Shown: positions 25,885 through 35,465, counted from the first letter of the stretch. The stretch is 46,759 nucleotides of DNA from Flavobacteriales bacterium UBA2426 (GCA_002342985.1 DDRC01000130.1:4139-50897), one strand, 5' to 3'. The notes: generated from the sequence alone by a model not told the origin. A program made the numbers and translations.

Positions 25885-26772
25885 ATGCTGGAGGATCTGA
25901 AGCGGCAATGGCGTAGCGGCGGCATGGTGATCCGCCTTATCCTGGTGAACGCAGCGGTATTCCTGCTCCTGCGCCTGGTCGATTTGCCCTTCTGGGCGGT
26001 CCGCCGAGAGGGCCCCGATATCCTGGGCTGGCTGTGGAGCACGAGCAACCTGCGGGATCTCCTTCACCGCCCATGGACCGTGGTCACCTACATGTTCGTC
26101 CATTGGGACTTCCTGCACCTCTTCTTCAACCTGATGCTGCTCTGGTTCATGGGCCGGATCTTCGAGGACCTCCTTGGCGGCCGCCGCGTCCTGGGCAACT
26201 ACCTGCTGGGCGGCCTGTCGGGCCTAGCGCTGTACGTGGCGGGATACAACATCCTGCCGGTTTTCGCCGACCTCGCGCCCATCTCTACCATCCACGGCGC
26301 CTCGGCGGCGGTCATGGCCGTGCTCGTCGGCATCGCCGCCTACCGGCCAGACCTTGAGGTGCACTTGCTGCTCTTCGGTGCCGTGCGGCTCAAATGGGTG
26401 GCGCTCGTCCTCGTGCTCATCGACCTGGTGAGCGTGCGCAGCAGTGGCAATAGCGGCGGGCACCTGGCCCATATCGGCGGTGCCATCTATGGTTACGCAG
26501 CTTCCATGCAGCTGCGCAAAGGGAACGACTGGTCGCTGTCCTTCGTGAATGCACTGGACCGGCTGTTCAGCCTAGTGCGCAGGAAGAAAGGGCCGCGGAT
26601 GCGCGTCACCCGTCCGGCCGCTGCCCGGGGCCGTTCCGATGCCGACTATAACCAGGCCAGGCGTGATGACCAGGCGCGGATCGATGCCATCCTGGACAAG
26701 ATCTCGCGCAGCGGGTACGACAGCCTGACCAAAGAGGAGAAAGCAACCCTCTTCAAGGCCGGCGGCAGCTAA
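25885..26772 (+). CDS. Rhomboid-family intramembrane serine protease (second of two) with cytoplasmic tail
   Basis: A 295-aa rhomboid. The catalytic serine lies in HGASAAVMAVL and the histidine in GGHLAHIGGAIYG; the helix-2 motif is HWDFLHLFFNLMLLWFMGRIFEDLLG. Beyond the membrane core is a ~80-residue basic tail (RRKKGPRMRVTRPAAARGR) ending in DARIDAILDKIS-like RIDAILDKISRSGYDSLTKEEK, a short helical motif conserved in Bacteroidota second rhomboids. It begins 16 nt after the first rhomboid gene; the ATG 25,885 gives MLEDLKRQWRSG, the expected amphipathic N-terminus. Confidence 0.9.
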   Translation: MLEDLKRQWRSGGMVIRLILVNAAVFLLLRLVDLPFWAVRREGPDILGWLWSTSNLRDLLHRPWTVVTYMFVHWDFLHLFFNLMLLWFMGRIFEDLLGGRRVLGNYLLGGLSGLALYVAGYNILPVFADLAPISTIHGASAAVMAVLVGIAAYRPDLEVHLLLFGAVRLKWVALVLVLIDLVSVRSSGNSGGHLAHIGGAIYGYAASMQLRKGNDWSLSFVNALDRLFSLVRRKKGPRMRVTRPAAARGRSDADYNQARRDDQARIDAILDKISRSGYDSLTKEEKATLFKAGGS

Positions 26773-27912
26773 ATGGCCATGTCGGACGATCGGGAGCTAC
26801 TGAAGAGCCGCCCTTCGGGCTGGCACAGGCCCATGTGGTGGGCCAATGGCCTGGCCGTACTGGTCCTGCTGGCCACCTATCTGGCGCCGCACGTGAGCCC
26901 CAAGCTCTTCTGGCCCTTGGTGCTGCTGGCCTATGCCTACCCCTTCCAGGTGGCCTTGCATGGCATCTTCCTGCTGTACTGGCTGATTGCCCGTCCCAAG
27001 CGGATGCTGCTCTCCGGTATCGCCCTGCTCATCGGAGGGTCGCACATCGGTGACCACTTCCAGTTGCGCGGCTCTGCGGCCCCCCCGGAAGGCGTTGAGG
27101 CCGAAGGCACCAAGCTGATCAGCTGGAACGTGCGCCTGTTCGACCTCTACAACTGGGACAGCAACGACCGCACGCGCGATGCCATCTTCGATGTGCTGCG
27201 CCGCGAGGACGCCGGCATCCTCTGCCTGCAGGAGTTCTTCCACAGCTCGGACAAGCGCTACTTCCGCACGCGCGATGCGCTGGTGGGTGAACTCGGCTAT
27301 CGGGCCGAGCACATGGCCTGGTCGCAGAAGGCGCGCAACGATCAGCACTTCGGGATCGCCACCTTCAGTCGCCATCCCATCGTGCGGCGCGGCCAGGTGG
27401 CCTTCGCGGAGCGCTCGGGCAACCTCTGCATCTGGACCGATGTGGCGGTGGAGGGCGACACCGTCCGCGTGTACAATGCCCACCTCGCGAGCTTCCATTT
27501 CGGCGACCAGGACTACCGCTTCCTGGATTCGCTGAACACCGGCACGGACACCGAGACCATCAAGGTGAGGGGCGGGCGCATACTGGGCCTGCTCCGCTCT
27601 GGATCGGTGCGAAGGGCCGAGGAAGTCGCCGCCATCGTGGAGGACATGGCGGGGAGCCCCCACCCGGTGGTCTTCTGCGGCGACATCAATGATGTGCCCA
27701 TGAGCTATGCCTACGGCCAGCTCCGCGGCAATCGCCGCGATGCCTTCGTGGAGAGCGGCAGCGGTACGGGCGGTACCTACATCGGCAAGCTGCCGCGCCT
27801 GCGCATCGACCACATCCTGCACGATGAGGCGATCGCCAGCTGGGGGTTCGAGGTGCTGCCGGAGGAGCTCAGCGACCACCGTGCAAACCGGGTGATGATC
27901 GCCGTGCGCTGA
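26773..27912 (+). CDS. Membrane-anchored endonuclease/exonuclease/phosphatase (EEP) family protein
   Basis: A 379-aa protein with two or three N-terminal membrane helices (about 20-90: LAVLVLLATYLAP, ALHGIFLLYWLIA, LLSGIALLIGGS) and an EEP domain (about 115-375): ISWNVRLFDLYNW, LCLQEFF (catalytic Glu), NDQHFGIATFSRHPI, VYNAHLASFHFG, VVFCGDINDVP and a final LSDHRANRVMIAV. The fold covers nucleases, sphingomyelinases and inositol phosphatases; substrate cannot be told from sequence. Its ATG directly follows the TAA of the rhomboid gene. ATG 26,779 is an equally possible start. Confidence 0.88.
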   Translation: MAMSDDRELLKSRPSGWHRPMWWANGLAVLVLLATYLAPHVSPKLFWPLVLLAYAYPFQVALHGIFLLYWLIARPKRMLLSGIALLIGGSHIGDHFQLRGSAAPPEGVEAEGTKLISWNVRLFDLYNWDSNDRTRDAIFDVLRREDAGILCLQEFFHSSDKRYFRTRDALVGELGYRAEHMAWSQKARNDQHFGIATFSRHPIVRRGQVAFAERSGNLCIWTDVAVEGDTVRVYNAHLASFHFGDQDYRFLDSLNTGTDTETIKVRGGRILGLLRSGSVRRAEEVAAIVEDMAGSPHPVVFCGDINDVPMSYAYGQLRGNRRDAFVESGSGTGGTYIGKLPRLRIDHILHDEAIASWGFEVLPEELSDHRANRVMIAVR

Positions 27913-27950
27913 GCGGGCCTCCTTAGCTTCGTGGACCAGAGCTTCATCGC

Positions 27951-30389
27951 ATGCCGTTCGCGCGCACGTCCCTTCCCTTCGCCGCACTCCTGATCGCCTC
28001 CTCTGCCATGGCACAGCCGCTCATGCGCGGCTGCCTGGTGCTGCACGATGGCGAGCCCCCGCGCCCCCAGCCGCTCACCCCGGGCCAGCGCACGCTCATC
28101 GCCGAGACCATTGCACGCAGCGACACCTTCGACATCCTGCACTATGGCATCGACATGGATGTGACCGACTACGCCGGTCAATCCATCAAGGCCGCTACCA
28201 CCATCACCTTCCAGGCCCTCATGGCGGACCAAGGGAGCATCCGCTTCGACCTGCAGGGCCTCCAGGTGGATTCCGTGATCGGCCCGGATGGACCCCTGGC
28301 CTTCACCCACGATGGCCAGTTCCTCCGGGTGAACCTGGAGACCGCTCCGCCGGTGGGGGAGGAGCAGCAGCTTACCGTTCATTACCAGGGCTCGCCCCTC
28401 CGTGATCCGGAATGGGGCGGCTTCTACTTCGCCAGCAACTACATCTACAACCTCGGCATCGGCCTTTCCACCGTGCCGCCGAACTTCGGGAAGGTCTGGT
28501 ACCCGTGCTTCGACAGCTTCGTGGAGCGTGCGAGCTACACGTGGAGCGTCAAGAGCGCCGGGGGGCGCAGGCTGCACGGCCAGGGCGAATTCCTGGGCGA
28601 GACCCAGCTCGGCGGCGATACGGTGGTGCGCTCCTTCGCGCTGGAGCACGAGATCCCGACGCATGTCAGCGCCATCGCCGTGGCGGACTATGCCGAGCAC
28701 GCATTCGTGCACACCGGCGCGTATGGCGAGATTCCCGTCACCCTGCGCGCCAAGCCCGCTCAGCTGAACGCCATGGTGGGCAGATTCGGCGACCTCGGCG
28801 CCTGCATCGATGCCTTGGAGCACTGGTACGGCCCCTATGCCTACGGGCGCGTAGGCTATGTGCTCACCACCGATGGTGCGCTGGAGATCCCCACCAACAT
28901 CGCCTATCCGGATTTCATGCCGAGCCAGAGCGTGGCGCGCAACCGCAAGCTCTTCGCCCATGAGCTGGGCCACCATTGGTGGGGCGATTGGGTGACGCCC
29001 TTCGTGCATAACGACATGTGGCTCAAGGAGGGCCCCGCCGAGTACAGTGCCCATCTGCTGGAGGAATGGCTCAATGGTCGGCCCGCGATGGTGAGCATGG
29101 TGAAGGACAACCTGCTCGACATCCTCGGCTCCGCCCACACCGATGATGATGGTTTCCAGGCCCTCTCGCCCATGCCTGATGAGCACATCTACGGCACGCA
29201 CACCTACTACAAGGGCGCGGCCGTGATGCACAACCTGCGAGGCTACCTGGGCGATGACCTCTTCCGGACCGCCATGCGCGAGAGCCAAGTGCGCCTCAGC
29301 AACCGGACCATAACCCCCGAGCAGTGGCGCGATACGCTGGAGTCCATCACCGGGCGAGACCTTCATCCGTTCTTCCAGGATTGGGTGTTCAGCCCCGGGT
29401 ATTCAGTCTTCGAGGTGCGGTCATTCACCAGCCAATCCGACGGCGGAGGCTGGACGGTGGACCTGCATGTCGGCCAGAAGCTCTACGGCACGGAAACGCT
29501 GCATTCCGACGTGCCGCTCGACCTCACCCTCGTCGGCTCTGATGGGCAGGTGCATGAGGTGCCAGTGACCGCCAGCGGCGCCTCAACGCTGCTGCAGCTG
29601 AGCGTCCCGTTCCAGCCCGTCATGGCCGTGCTCGACCGGCACCATCGCCTGAATCAGGCGCGGATGGACCATGAGGCCACGCTGCTCCCCGCCGCCTCCT
29701 ACAACACGGCGTTGCCCAGGGTCGATTTCCGCCTCATCGCATCCGACCTGCCCGATACAGCGCTCGTCCGCGTGGAGCACATCTGGTCCGGAGCCGATCA
29801 GGAGCCCTTCGGCCCGGGCGTTCAGCAGGTGAGCGGCACGCATTACTGGAATGTGAGCGGGCGGTTCGAGGAGACCGCGGCGATGCGCGCCCGCTTCATC
29901 TACCAGGGTGGCATCCCCAGCCAGTTCGACTTTGACCTTGTCGCCGGCGACGAGAGCGGTATGGTGATGGTGTGGCGCCCGGACGCCGACCAGCCGTGGG
30001 TGATCCATCCCGATCAGACCGTCACCACCGGATCGCTCACCAACGGCACGGGCCAGATCGAATTGAACATGCTGCTGCGGGGGCAGATCGCGTTCGCCAA
30101 GGCATCGGGCTTCATCGGCATGGCGGAAGCGGAGCAGGGTGCCTTCACGCTCTATCCGGTGCCGGTGGCGGACCGGCTTACCGTGGAGGTGCCGGCCGGC
30201 CGGAAGGGCACCTGCCTGGTGGATATCCTGGACAGTCAGGGACGCCTCGTGCTTCGCCAGACCCGCGCGCTCGGCACGGGGCCGTTCGGAGTCGATGTGC
30301 AGGACCTGCCGCCGGGCAGCTACCTACTCGGCCTCACCGGGCCGGATGGTCGTACCATCGGGGCCAAGCGCTTCGTGGTGGACCGCTGA
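27951..30389 (+). CDS. M1-family aminopeptidase with T9SS sorting domain
   Basis: An 812-aa secreted zinc metallopeptidase. Signal peptide (MPFARTSLPFAALLIASSAMAQ), N-terminal beta domain, an exopeptidase loop GALEIPTN (in place of GAMEN), zinc site HELGH (337-341) with the third ligand Glu360 in WLKEGPAEY, and a C-terminal region of ~200 residues of beta modules. The last ~80 residues (FTLYPVPVADRLTVEV ... LPPGSYLLGLTGPDGRTIG) are a type A T9SS sorting domain. It should release N-terminal residues from peptides outside the cell. A TAGCTTCG box at 27,924 (one mismatch) precedes it. Confidence 0.93.
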   Translation: MPFARTSLPFAALLIASSAMAQPLMRGCLVLHDGEPPRPQPLTPGQRTLIAETIARSDTFDILHYGIDMDVTDYAGQSIKAATTITFQALMADQGSIRFDLQGLQVDSVIGPDGPLAFTHDGQFLRVNLETAPPVGEEQQLTVHYQGSPLRDPEWGGFYFASNYIYNLGIGLSTVPPNFGKVWYPCFDSFVERASYTWSVKSAGGRRLHGQGEFLGETQLGGDTVVRSFALEHEIPTHVSAIAVADYAEHAFVHTGAYGEIPVTLRAKPAQLNAMVGRFGDLGACIDALEHWYGPYAYGRVGYVLTTDGALEIPTNIAYPDFMPSQSVARNRKLFAHELGHHWWGDWVTPFVHNDMWLKEGPAEYSAHLLEEWLNGRPAMVSMVKDNLLDILGSAHTDDDGFQALSPMPDEHIYGTHTYYKGAAVMHNLRGYLGDDLFRTAMRESQVRLSNRTITPEQWRDTLESITGRDLHPFFQDWVFSPGYSVFEVRSFTSQSDGGGWTVDLHVGQKLYGTETLHSDVPLDLTLVGSDGQVHEVPVTASGASTLLQLSVPFQPVMAVLDRHHRLNQARMDHEATLLPAASYNTALPRVDFRLIASDLPDTALVRVEHIWSGADQEPFGPGVQQVSGTHYWNVSGRFEETAAMRARFIYQGGIPSQFDFDLVAGDESGMVMVWRPDADQPWVIHPDQTVTTGSLTNGTGQIELNMLLRGQIAFAKASGFIGMAEAEQGAFTLYPVPVADRLTVEVPAGRKGTCLVDILDSQGRLVLRQTRALGTGPFGVDVQDLPPGSYLLGLTGPDGRTIGAKRFVVDR

Positions 30390-30406
30390 CCGGGCTGACT
30401 GCCCGG
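30390..30406 (+). terminator. Small hairpin after the M1 peptidase gene
   Basis: CCGGGC-TGACT-GCCCGG starts at the first nucleotide after the TGA. There is no U-tract, so it is a weak terminator or 3'-end structure. Confidence 0.4.
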
Positions 30407-30514
30407 AAACCGGCATGAGTCGATGCGCGGCTTGGCCCCTAAGCGTAACCTCTTCCGCTGAACAGCGTACGAGCGCCCCGAGCATCCGGATGGATCGCTC
30501 CAAAACGCTCGACC

Positions 30515-31258
30515 ATGCATCGTTCATTCCGCATCCTGTGCCTCGCAGCCACCTTCATCATGGGGACGGTCAAGGCGCAGGAATACCGCATCGAATACCG
30601 CTGGCTCAACGAGGCCTGTGCCGAGGTGCTCAACTGCGAAGGGGGATGCACTGCCTGCAATCTCGCTGCCGGCACCTCGGGCCCGCTCATCGGCACCAAT
30701 GCGGCATGGATCGGGGTGGACGCCTGCCCGCTGCCCATTGCCGTCGGCGACAATGCGGTGTTTTCCACGGGGTGGACCGCCGAGCCGGCTGGCGACCGGG
30801 TGCTTGCCATCTCGGGAGTCGCCACGGCCCCCATTCGCATCGATTCCATCCGGTTCCGGCATGCGCTCTACGCAGATGGGCCCCAACGCGTGAAGGTGCT
30901 CTTCACCCCGGATGCCGCTATGGCGCCGGAGGTGGTGGCCGATGTGGAGGTGCCCTTGGAGTTCACCAGCGTGGCCCTGTCCGACCTCGGATCGGTGGTT
31001 CCGCCGGAAGGCAGCAGTATCGGTACGTTCCAGCTCCGTTTCCAGCCCTATCAGAATACCAACGGCGCGTGGGCGCTGGACGAGGTGGTGGTGGTGGCCA
31101 GTCCGCTGCAGGGAACGCAGACCGGCATCGCCGAGGTCTGGGAGCGCATCCCGCAGGGCAAGGGCCCGCTGCACGATCTCATGGGCCGCCCCGTGGGGGA
31201 TGAACCTGCTCCCGGCGTCTACATCCGTGGCAACAAGCGGCAGGTGCAGGTTTTCTGA
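30515..31258 (+). CDS. Exported protein of unknown function with a T9SS-like tail
   Basis: A 247-aa secreted protein. Signal peptide (MHRSFRILCLAATFIMGTVKAQ); then a Cys-rich segment (NEACAEVLNCEGGCTACNLAAG) and a beta-sandwich-like domain (about 60-195) with IDSIRFRHALYADGPQRVKVLF. The final ~30 residues (HDLMGRPVGDEPAPGVYIRGNKRQ) resemble a shortened version of the T9SS sorting tail (DLMGRxV ... GVYI). It lies between two T9SS cargo genes on the same strand but 125 nt after the first. No catalytic residue pattern is seen; a structural or binding role is a guess. Confidence 0.75.
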   Translation: MHRSFRILCLAATFIMGTVKAQEYRIEYRWLNEACAEVLNCEGGCTACNLAAGTSGPLIGTNAAWIGVDACPLPIAVGDNAVFSTGWTAEPAGDRVLAISGVATAPIRIDSIRFRHALYADGPQRVKVLFTPDAAMAPEVVADVEVPLEFTSVALSDLGSVVPPEGSSIGTFQLRFQPYQNTNGAWALDEVVVVASPLQGTQTGIAEVWERIPQGKGPLHDLMGRPVGDEPAPGVYIRGNKRQVQVF

Positions 31259-31315
31259 GCGCTGCGCATCGTGCCCGGGGTATTTTCGCGCCGCTTCCGG
31301 AACCGGAGTCGGCGC

Positions 31316-32950
31316 ATGCGTTCAATCGGTCCTTCGTCCATCCTGCTGCTTTCTCTTTTCACCGCGTCGCCGGCTTCCGCACAGGAGCCGGTTGAACTCG
31401 AATTAGTGCCCTGGGCCAACCTGGCGCGCGCCATCGACCTCGACTTCGATTCGGAGGGCAGGATCTACGTGGCCCGCCAGATGGGCAACATCGACATCGT
31501 CGCGGATAGCGCAACCGTGCTGGCCCCTTCCTTCCTGGATATCAGCAGCCGCGTGGTGTACAGCGGCGAGCGCGGGCTCCTGGGGTTCGCGCTCGACCCG
31601 GATTACGCGCAGAACGGGCACTTCTACATCAACTACGTCCATCCGAGCGGCCCGTTCGGCACATCGCGGATCTCGCGCTTCACCCGTGATGTGACGGATC
31701 CGAACCGGGCTGATCCTGCCAGCGAGGTGGTGCTGATCGCATTGGAGCAGCCCAATGCCATCCACCAGGCGGGCGGCCTGGCCTTCGGGCCGGATGGCTA
31801 CCTGTATTGCGCGCTGGGCGACGGCGGCGGTGCGGACGACCCCAATGACTACGGCCAGGATCCCACCACGCTGTTCGGCACTGTGCTGCGGATCAAGCCC
31901 GAGGCCGATGGCACCTACTCCATCCCTCCGGACAATCCGTTCGCTGGCTCGCCCAATGGGGAGCGGCCGGAGATCTGGGCCTATGGCCTGCGCAATCCGT
32001 TCCGCATCGGCATCGATCCGCTCAACGGCGACCTGTGGATCGCGGATGTGGGCCAGCAGCGGTGGGAGGAGATCGATCGCTGGCCGGGCGGCCTCAATAC
32101 CGGCCCCAACTTCGGTTGGCGCTGCTACGAGGGCGGTGAGGAGTTCAACCTGAGCACCTGCCTCCCCGAAGCGGAGCACGTATTCCCTGTTGCGGTGAAG
32201 GGGCACCCGGTGACGGGCGGCGACTTCTGCGCCATCATCGGCGGGGAGGTGTACCGCGGTGGCCTGTGGCCGCGGTTCCAAGGCCGCTACTTCTACTCGG
32301 ATTACTGCGTGGGCGGCATCTGGACCCTGACGCCGGATGGTCTGGGCGGCTACACGGACCAGCTGGCAGCGCCGATGGCCTTCACCGGCAACAGTGCATT
32401 CGCCGTGAAGCCTACGGGCGAGTTCTTCATGACCAACGCCACGCAAGGGCGCCTCTTCCAACTGCGCGATCGCTGCCCCATGGACCGCCCGGTGATCACC
32501 CCGGATGGCAATGAATTGATCGCGCCGGAGGGTGCATCGTATGCCTGGTTCGTGGACGGTGTGGCATTCCCCGATGGCGACACCCAGGTCATCTATGCCT
32601 ACCTCACCGGCAACTATACCGTTCGCGTGACCTACGCCAACGGGTGCATAAAGGAGTCGGAACCGTATTTCCATTTGAGCACCGGCACCCGCGGGACCGT
32701 GGCGGAGGGATTGCGAATCAGTCCGAATCCCACGGACGGCTTGCTGGAGGTGGGACTCCCCTCCGTGTGGACCCATGCGGATGTGCTGGTCACGGATCTG
32801 TGCGGGAAGGCGGTCAAGGCCTCCATGCAGGTGTCGCGTACGGGTGCATTTCAGCTCGATGCGCGCGGCTTGGTCCCTGGCACCTACCTGCTTTCGGTCA
32901 GCGATGGCCGTTCTGCGCCACGGCGGGCACGATTCGTGGTGGCGCGCTGA
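31316..32950 (+). CDS. PQQ-dependent sugar dehydrogenase-like protein with T9SS sorting domain (second copy)
   Basis: A 544-aa paralogue of the protein at 4,424: signal peptide (MRSIGPSSILLLSLFTASPASAQ), propeller (about 25-385; [55 protein letters not shown]), an Ig-like segment (about 390-455) and a T9SS domain (about 465-544). The catalytic-site motif is IHQAGG (His150), whereas the first copy has NHNGG, so Asn and Gly next to the base are replaced. This may change PQQ or substrate binding. The start follows a TATTTTCG sequence at 31,281 (one mismatch to the -7 box); the upstream GTG/ATG readings begin before it. Confidence 0.88.
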   Translation: MRSIGPSSILLLSLFTASPASAQEPVELELVPWANLARAIDLDFDSEGRIYVARQMGNIDIVADSATVLAPSFLDISSRVVYSGERGLLGFALDPDYAQNGHFYINYVHPSGPFGTSRISRFTRDVTDPNRADPASEVVLIALEQPNAIHQAGGLAFGPDGYLYCALGDGGGADDPNDYGQDPTTLFGTVLRIKPEADGTYSIPPDNPFAGSPNGERPEIWAYGLRNPFRIGIDPLNGDLWIADVGQQRWEEIDRWPGGLNTGPNFGWRCYEGGEEFNLSTCLPEAEHVFPVAVKGHPVTGGDFCAIIGGEVYRGGLWPRFQGRYFYSDYCVGGIWTLTPDGLGGYTDQLAAPMAFTGNSAFAVKPTGEFFMTNATQGRLFQLRDRCPMDRPVITPDGNELIAPEGASYAWFVDGVAFPDGDTQVIYAYLTGNYTVRVTYANGCIKESEPYFHLSTGTRGTVAEGLRISPNPTDGLLEVGLPSVWTHADVLVTDLCGKAVKASMQVSRTGAFQLDARGLVPGTYLLSVSDGRSAPRRARFVVAR

Positions 32951-32958
32951 GGCCGCCT

Positions 32959-33867
32959 TCAGGCGCGCACGGCGCGCGGGTGGAAGCGCATGATGTTGCT
33001 GCGCAGGTACTCGCGGTCCAGATGGGTATAGATCTCCGTTGTGGTGATGCTGGCATGTCCGAGCATCTCCTGCACCGCTCTCAGGTCGGCACCACCCTCC
33101 ACCAGGTGGGTGGCGAAGGAATGCCTGAAGGTGTGCGGGCTGATCTCCTTGTCCACGCCCGCCCGCGCGGCGAGGGACTTCACCAGCTTGAAGACGGTGA
33201 TGCGTGACAGTGCGCCGCCACGGGCATTCAGGAAAAGGATGTCCTCAGCCGCGCGCTTCACGGGCAGGTGGGCGCGTTCATGGCGCCGGTACAGGTCGAT
33301 CCAATGCAGGGCTTCGCTGCCGATGGGCACCAGCCGCTCCTTGTCGCCCTTGCCGATCACGCGCACGAATCCCTCCTGGGCTGTGATGCGGGAGATCCGG
33401 AGGCCGCAGAGCTCGCTCACGCGAAGGCCGCAGCCATAGAGGGTCTCGATGATCGCGCGGTCGCGATGGGCCAGTGGCCGGCTCAGGTCCACAGCGTCCG
33501 AAATGGCGTCCACCTCCGCCAAGGAGAGGAACACCGGGAGCTTCCGTCCGAGCCGCGGGCTCTCGAGCAGCTCTGTAGGGTCTTCGGCAATGGCCTTGTC
33601 GAGCAGGAGGCTGCGGTAGAGCATGCGCAGCGCACTGAGCAGGCGGGATTGGCTCGTGGCGGCGATTCCTTTGCGCGCGGACGCCTGCATGAAGGCGCGC
33701 AGGTGCTCGGCGCTGAGGCTGACCGGGGTGCGCGGCGGGCTCAGCGCCTCAGCATACCGCCGCAGCTTGGCTGCATCGCTCAGGTAGGCCGCGATCGTCC
33801 GGTCGCTCAAGGAGCGCTCCAGCTTCAGGTGCATCCTGAATCCGCGGAGGGCCCGTTCCCAATCCAT
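32959..33867 (-). CDS. xerD: Site-specific tyrosine recombinase XerD
   Basis: With XerC or alone, resolves chromosome dimers at dif. 302 aa from MDWERALRGF, the Bacteroidota-typical start; an upstream ATG at 33,891 adds 8 residues. The full catalytic set is visible: Arg149 (GCGLRVSEL), Lys173 (GKGDKERLVP), His245 and Arg248 (HTFRHSFATH), His271 (LGHASI) and Tyr280 (EIYTH), at almost the same numbers as in E. coli XerD. It is divergent from aroQ, an arrangement common in Bacteroidota. It is not a phage or transposon integrase: no attachment repeat or mobile cargo is nearby. Confidence 0.93.
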   Translation of the reverse strand: MDWERALRGFRMHLKLERSLSDRTIAAYLSDAAKLRRYAEALSPPRTPVSLSAEHLRAFMQASARKGIAATSQSRLLSALRMLYRSLLLDKAIAEDPTELLESPRLGRKLPVFLSLAEVDAISDAVDLSRPLAHRDRAIIETLYGCGLRVSELCGLRISRITAQEGFVRVIGKGDKERLVPIGSEALHWIDLYRRHERAHLPVKRAAEDILFLNARGGALSRITVFKLVKSLAARAGVDKEISPHTFRHSFATHLVEGGADLRAVQEMLGHASITTTEIYTHLDREYLRSNIMRFHPRAVRA

Positions 33868-33980
33868 CGGCACGAAGATGCGGCTCGGCATGGCCTTGGC
33901 CAGTCTTCGTCCGTGGGGGATGCCAACGCGGCGCTGTTCATGCCATCTTCGCGCATCGGCCGGGCAGTCGGCCGCCTCCG

Positions 33981-34403
33981 ATGCGCATCCTCATCCTCAA
34001 TGGTCCCAACCTCAACCTGCTCGGCTCGCGCGAGCCTTCGGTCTATGGCGGCCGCTCCTTCGAGGAGTACCTCGCCGAGCTCCGTTCGGGATTCATGGGC
34101 GTCACCATCGACTATCTCCAGACCAACCTGGAAGGGGAGCTGGTGAGCGCCATCCAGCAGGCCGACGGCCGCGCACAGGGCGTGGTGCTGAATGCCGGCG
34201 GCTATGCGCACACCTCGGTGGCGGTGCGGGATGCAATCGTGGCCGTGCGCGTGCCCGTGGTAGAGGTCCACATAAGCAACCTGCTGGCGCGTGAGCCGTT
34301 CCGCCATGTCTCGCTCACAGGGTCGGTCTGCGCCGGCAGCATCATGGGTTTCGGGCTGGAGGGCTACCGGATGGCGTTGATGCACCTCATTCAGCGCGCC
34401 TGA
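33981..34403 (+). CDS. aroQ: 3-dehydroquinate dehydratase, type II
   Basis: Third step of the shikimate pathway: dehydrates 3-dehydroquinate to 3-dehydroshikimate. 140 aa, typical. Motifs: ILILNGPNLNLLGSREPSVYG (lid loop with Arg and Tyr), VVLNAGGYAHTSVAVRDA, and VEVHISNLLAREPFRHVS with the catalytic His. The stop overlaps, tail to tail, the 3' end of the glycosyltransferase gene by 17 nt. No other aro gene is close. Confidence 0.97.
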   Translation: MRILILNGPNLNLLGSREPSVYGGRSFEEYLAELRSGFMGVTIDYLQTNLEGELVSAIQQADGRAQGVVLNAGGYAHTSVAVRDAIVAVRVPVVEVHISNLLAREPFRHVSLTGSVCAGSIMGFGLEGYRMALMHLIQRA

Positions 34404-35427
34404 TGAAGGCGGTGCGGTCGAGCGCGCTGAACGTCTTCCAGCCCAGGATGAAGCGGTCGTAGGCGATGCTGCGCAGGTAGAGCCCGTCCAGTCGCGGCGA
34501 ACGCTCGGAGGCGGAGAGCGCGATCCGCTGGCGCCGGATTCGTGGCAGTGCGGCGAAGTAGTGCCAATGCGCGCGCACCACCTGCCAGGCATGCGCGGAA
34601 TGGCCTTCGACCAGGAATTTCAAGGCTGCGAAGCCGTCGAGCGCCAGGCGGCGCAGGATGCGCAGGAACAGTGCGCGCGATCGCAGGTGCTTGGTGAGCA
34701 CGATGAGGCTGTTGCGGAAATTGAGATAGGTCTTGCGCGGGCTCCCATAGCCGAGGGCCCCGCCGCCCACGTGCCGAACGACGGAGGCGCTGGTGTAACC
34801 GATGCGCCAGCTCAGCCGCTTGAGTCGCCAGCACAGATCGATCTCCTCCATGTGGGCGAAAAGGTGCTCATCGAAGCCCCCGACCTCCCGGAAGGCGTCC
34901 GCCCGGACCATGAGGCAGGCTCCTGTGGCCCAGAACACGTCGCAGTCGTCGTCGTACTGGCCATGGTCCTCCTCGGTGAGTTCGAAGATCCGGCCGCGGC
35001 AGAACGGATAGCCGTTACGGTCGATGAATCCGCCAGCGGCGCCGGCATGCTCGAAGGAGGACGGCTTTCCGTGTGCAAGCACCTTGGGCTGGCAGGCGGC
35101 CATATCGGGATTGCGGTCCAGGCAGTCGGTCAAGCCCTGGAGCCATCCGGCCGCCACCTCCACATCGCTGTTCAGCAGTACGAAGCGGTCGGCTTCCAGC
35201 TGCCGCAGGGCGGCATTGTAGCCCCCTGCGAATCCCAGGTTGGTGCCCAATTCGATGGTTCGCACCCCGGGTTGCGCCCGAGCGAGCCACTCCAGGCTGT
35301 CGTCGCTGCTGCCATTATCGGCTACCACAATCGTGGCGCCCGGGCTGTTGGATACCACGCCCGGCAGGAACCGCTCGAGCCAGCGGCGGCCGTTCCAATT
35401 GAGGATGACGATGGCGGTGCTGGGCAT
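34387..35427 (-). CDS. Family 2 glycosyltransferase
   Basis: A 346-aa GT-A fold transferase, probably adding a sugar in cell-envelope glycan assembly. The nucleotide-binding start STAIVILNWNGRRWLERFL, VVADNGSSDDS, the NLGFAGGYNAALR motif and the metal-binding DVE in LLNSDVEVAAGW are clear; FDEHLFAHMEEIDLCWRLKR is the acceptor-side ED/E motif. This rhamnosyl-transferase-like subgroup has a C-terminal membrane-associated helical region (RSRALFLRILRRLALDGF). The start at 35,427 gives MPSTAIVILNWNG; longer readings are non-homologous. Donor and acceptor are unknown. Confidence 0.92.
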   Translation of the reverse strand: MPSTAIVILNWNGRRWLERFLPGVVSNSPGATIVVADNGSSDDSLEWLARAQPGVRTIELGTNLGFAGGYNAALRQLEADRFVLLNSDVEVAAGWLQGLTDCLDRNPDMAACQPKVLAHGKPSSFEHAGAAGGFIDRNGYPFCRGRIFELTEEDHGQYDDDCDVFWATGACLMVRADAFREVGGFDEHLFAHMEEIDLCWRLKRLSWRIGYTSASVVRHVGGGALGYGSPRKTYLNFRNSLIVLTKHLRSRALFLRILRRLALDGFAALKFLVEGHSAHAWQVVRAHWHYFAALPRIRRQRIALSASERSPRLDGLYLRSIAYDRFILGWKTFSALDRTAFIRRAE

Positions 35428-35465
35428 GCTGGGCGGCAAAGGTGGCACCGCGCCGCCACAGGCGC

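Noticed and set aside
32959..33867. Tyrosine recombinase as sign of an integrated element
   Set aside because: Length, start and catalytic residues match chromosomal XerD, it sits beside aroQ, and there are no att repeats or cargo genes.
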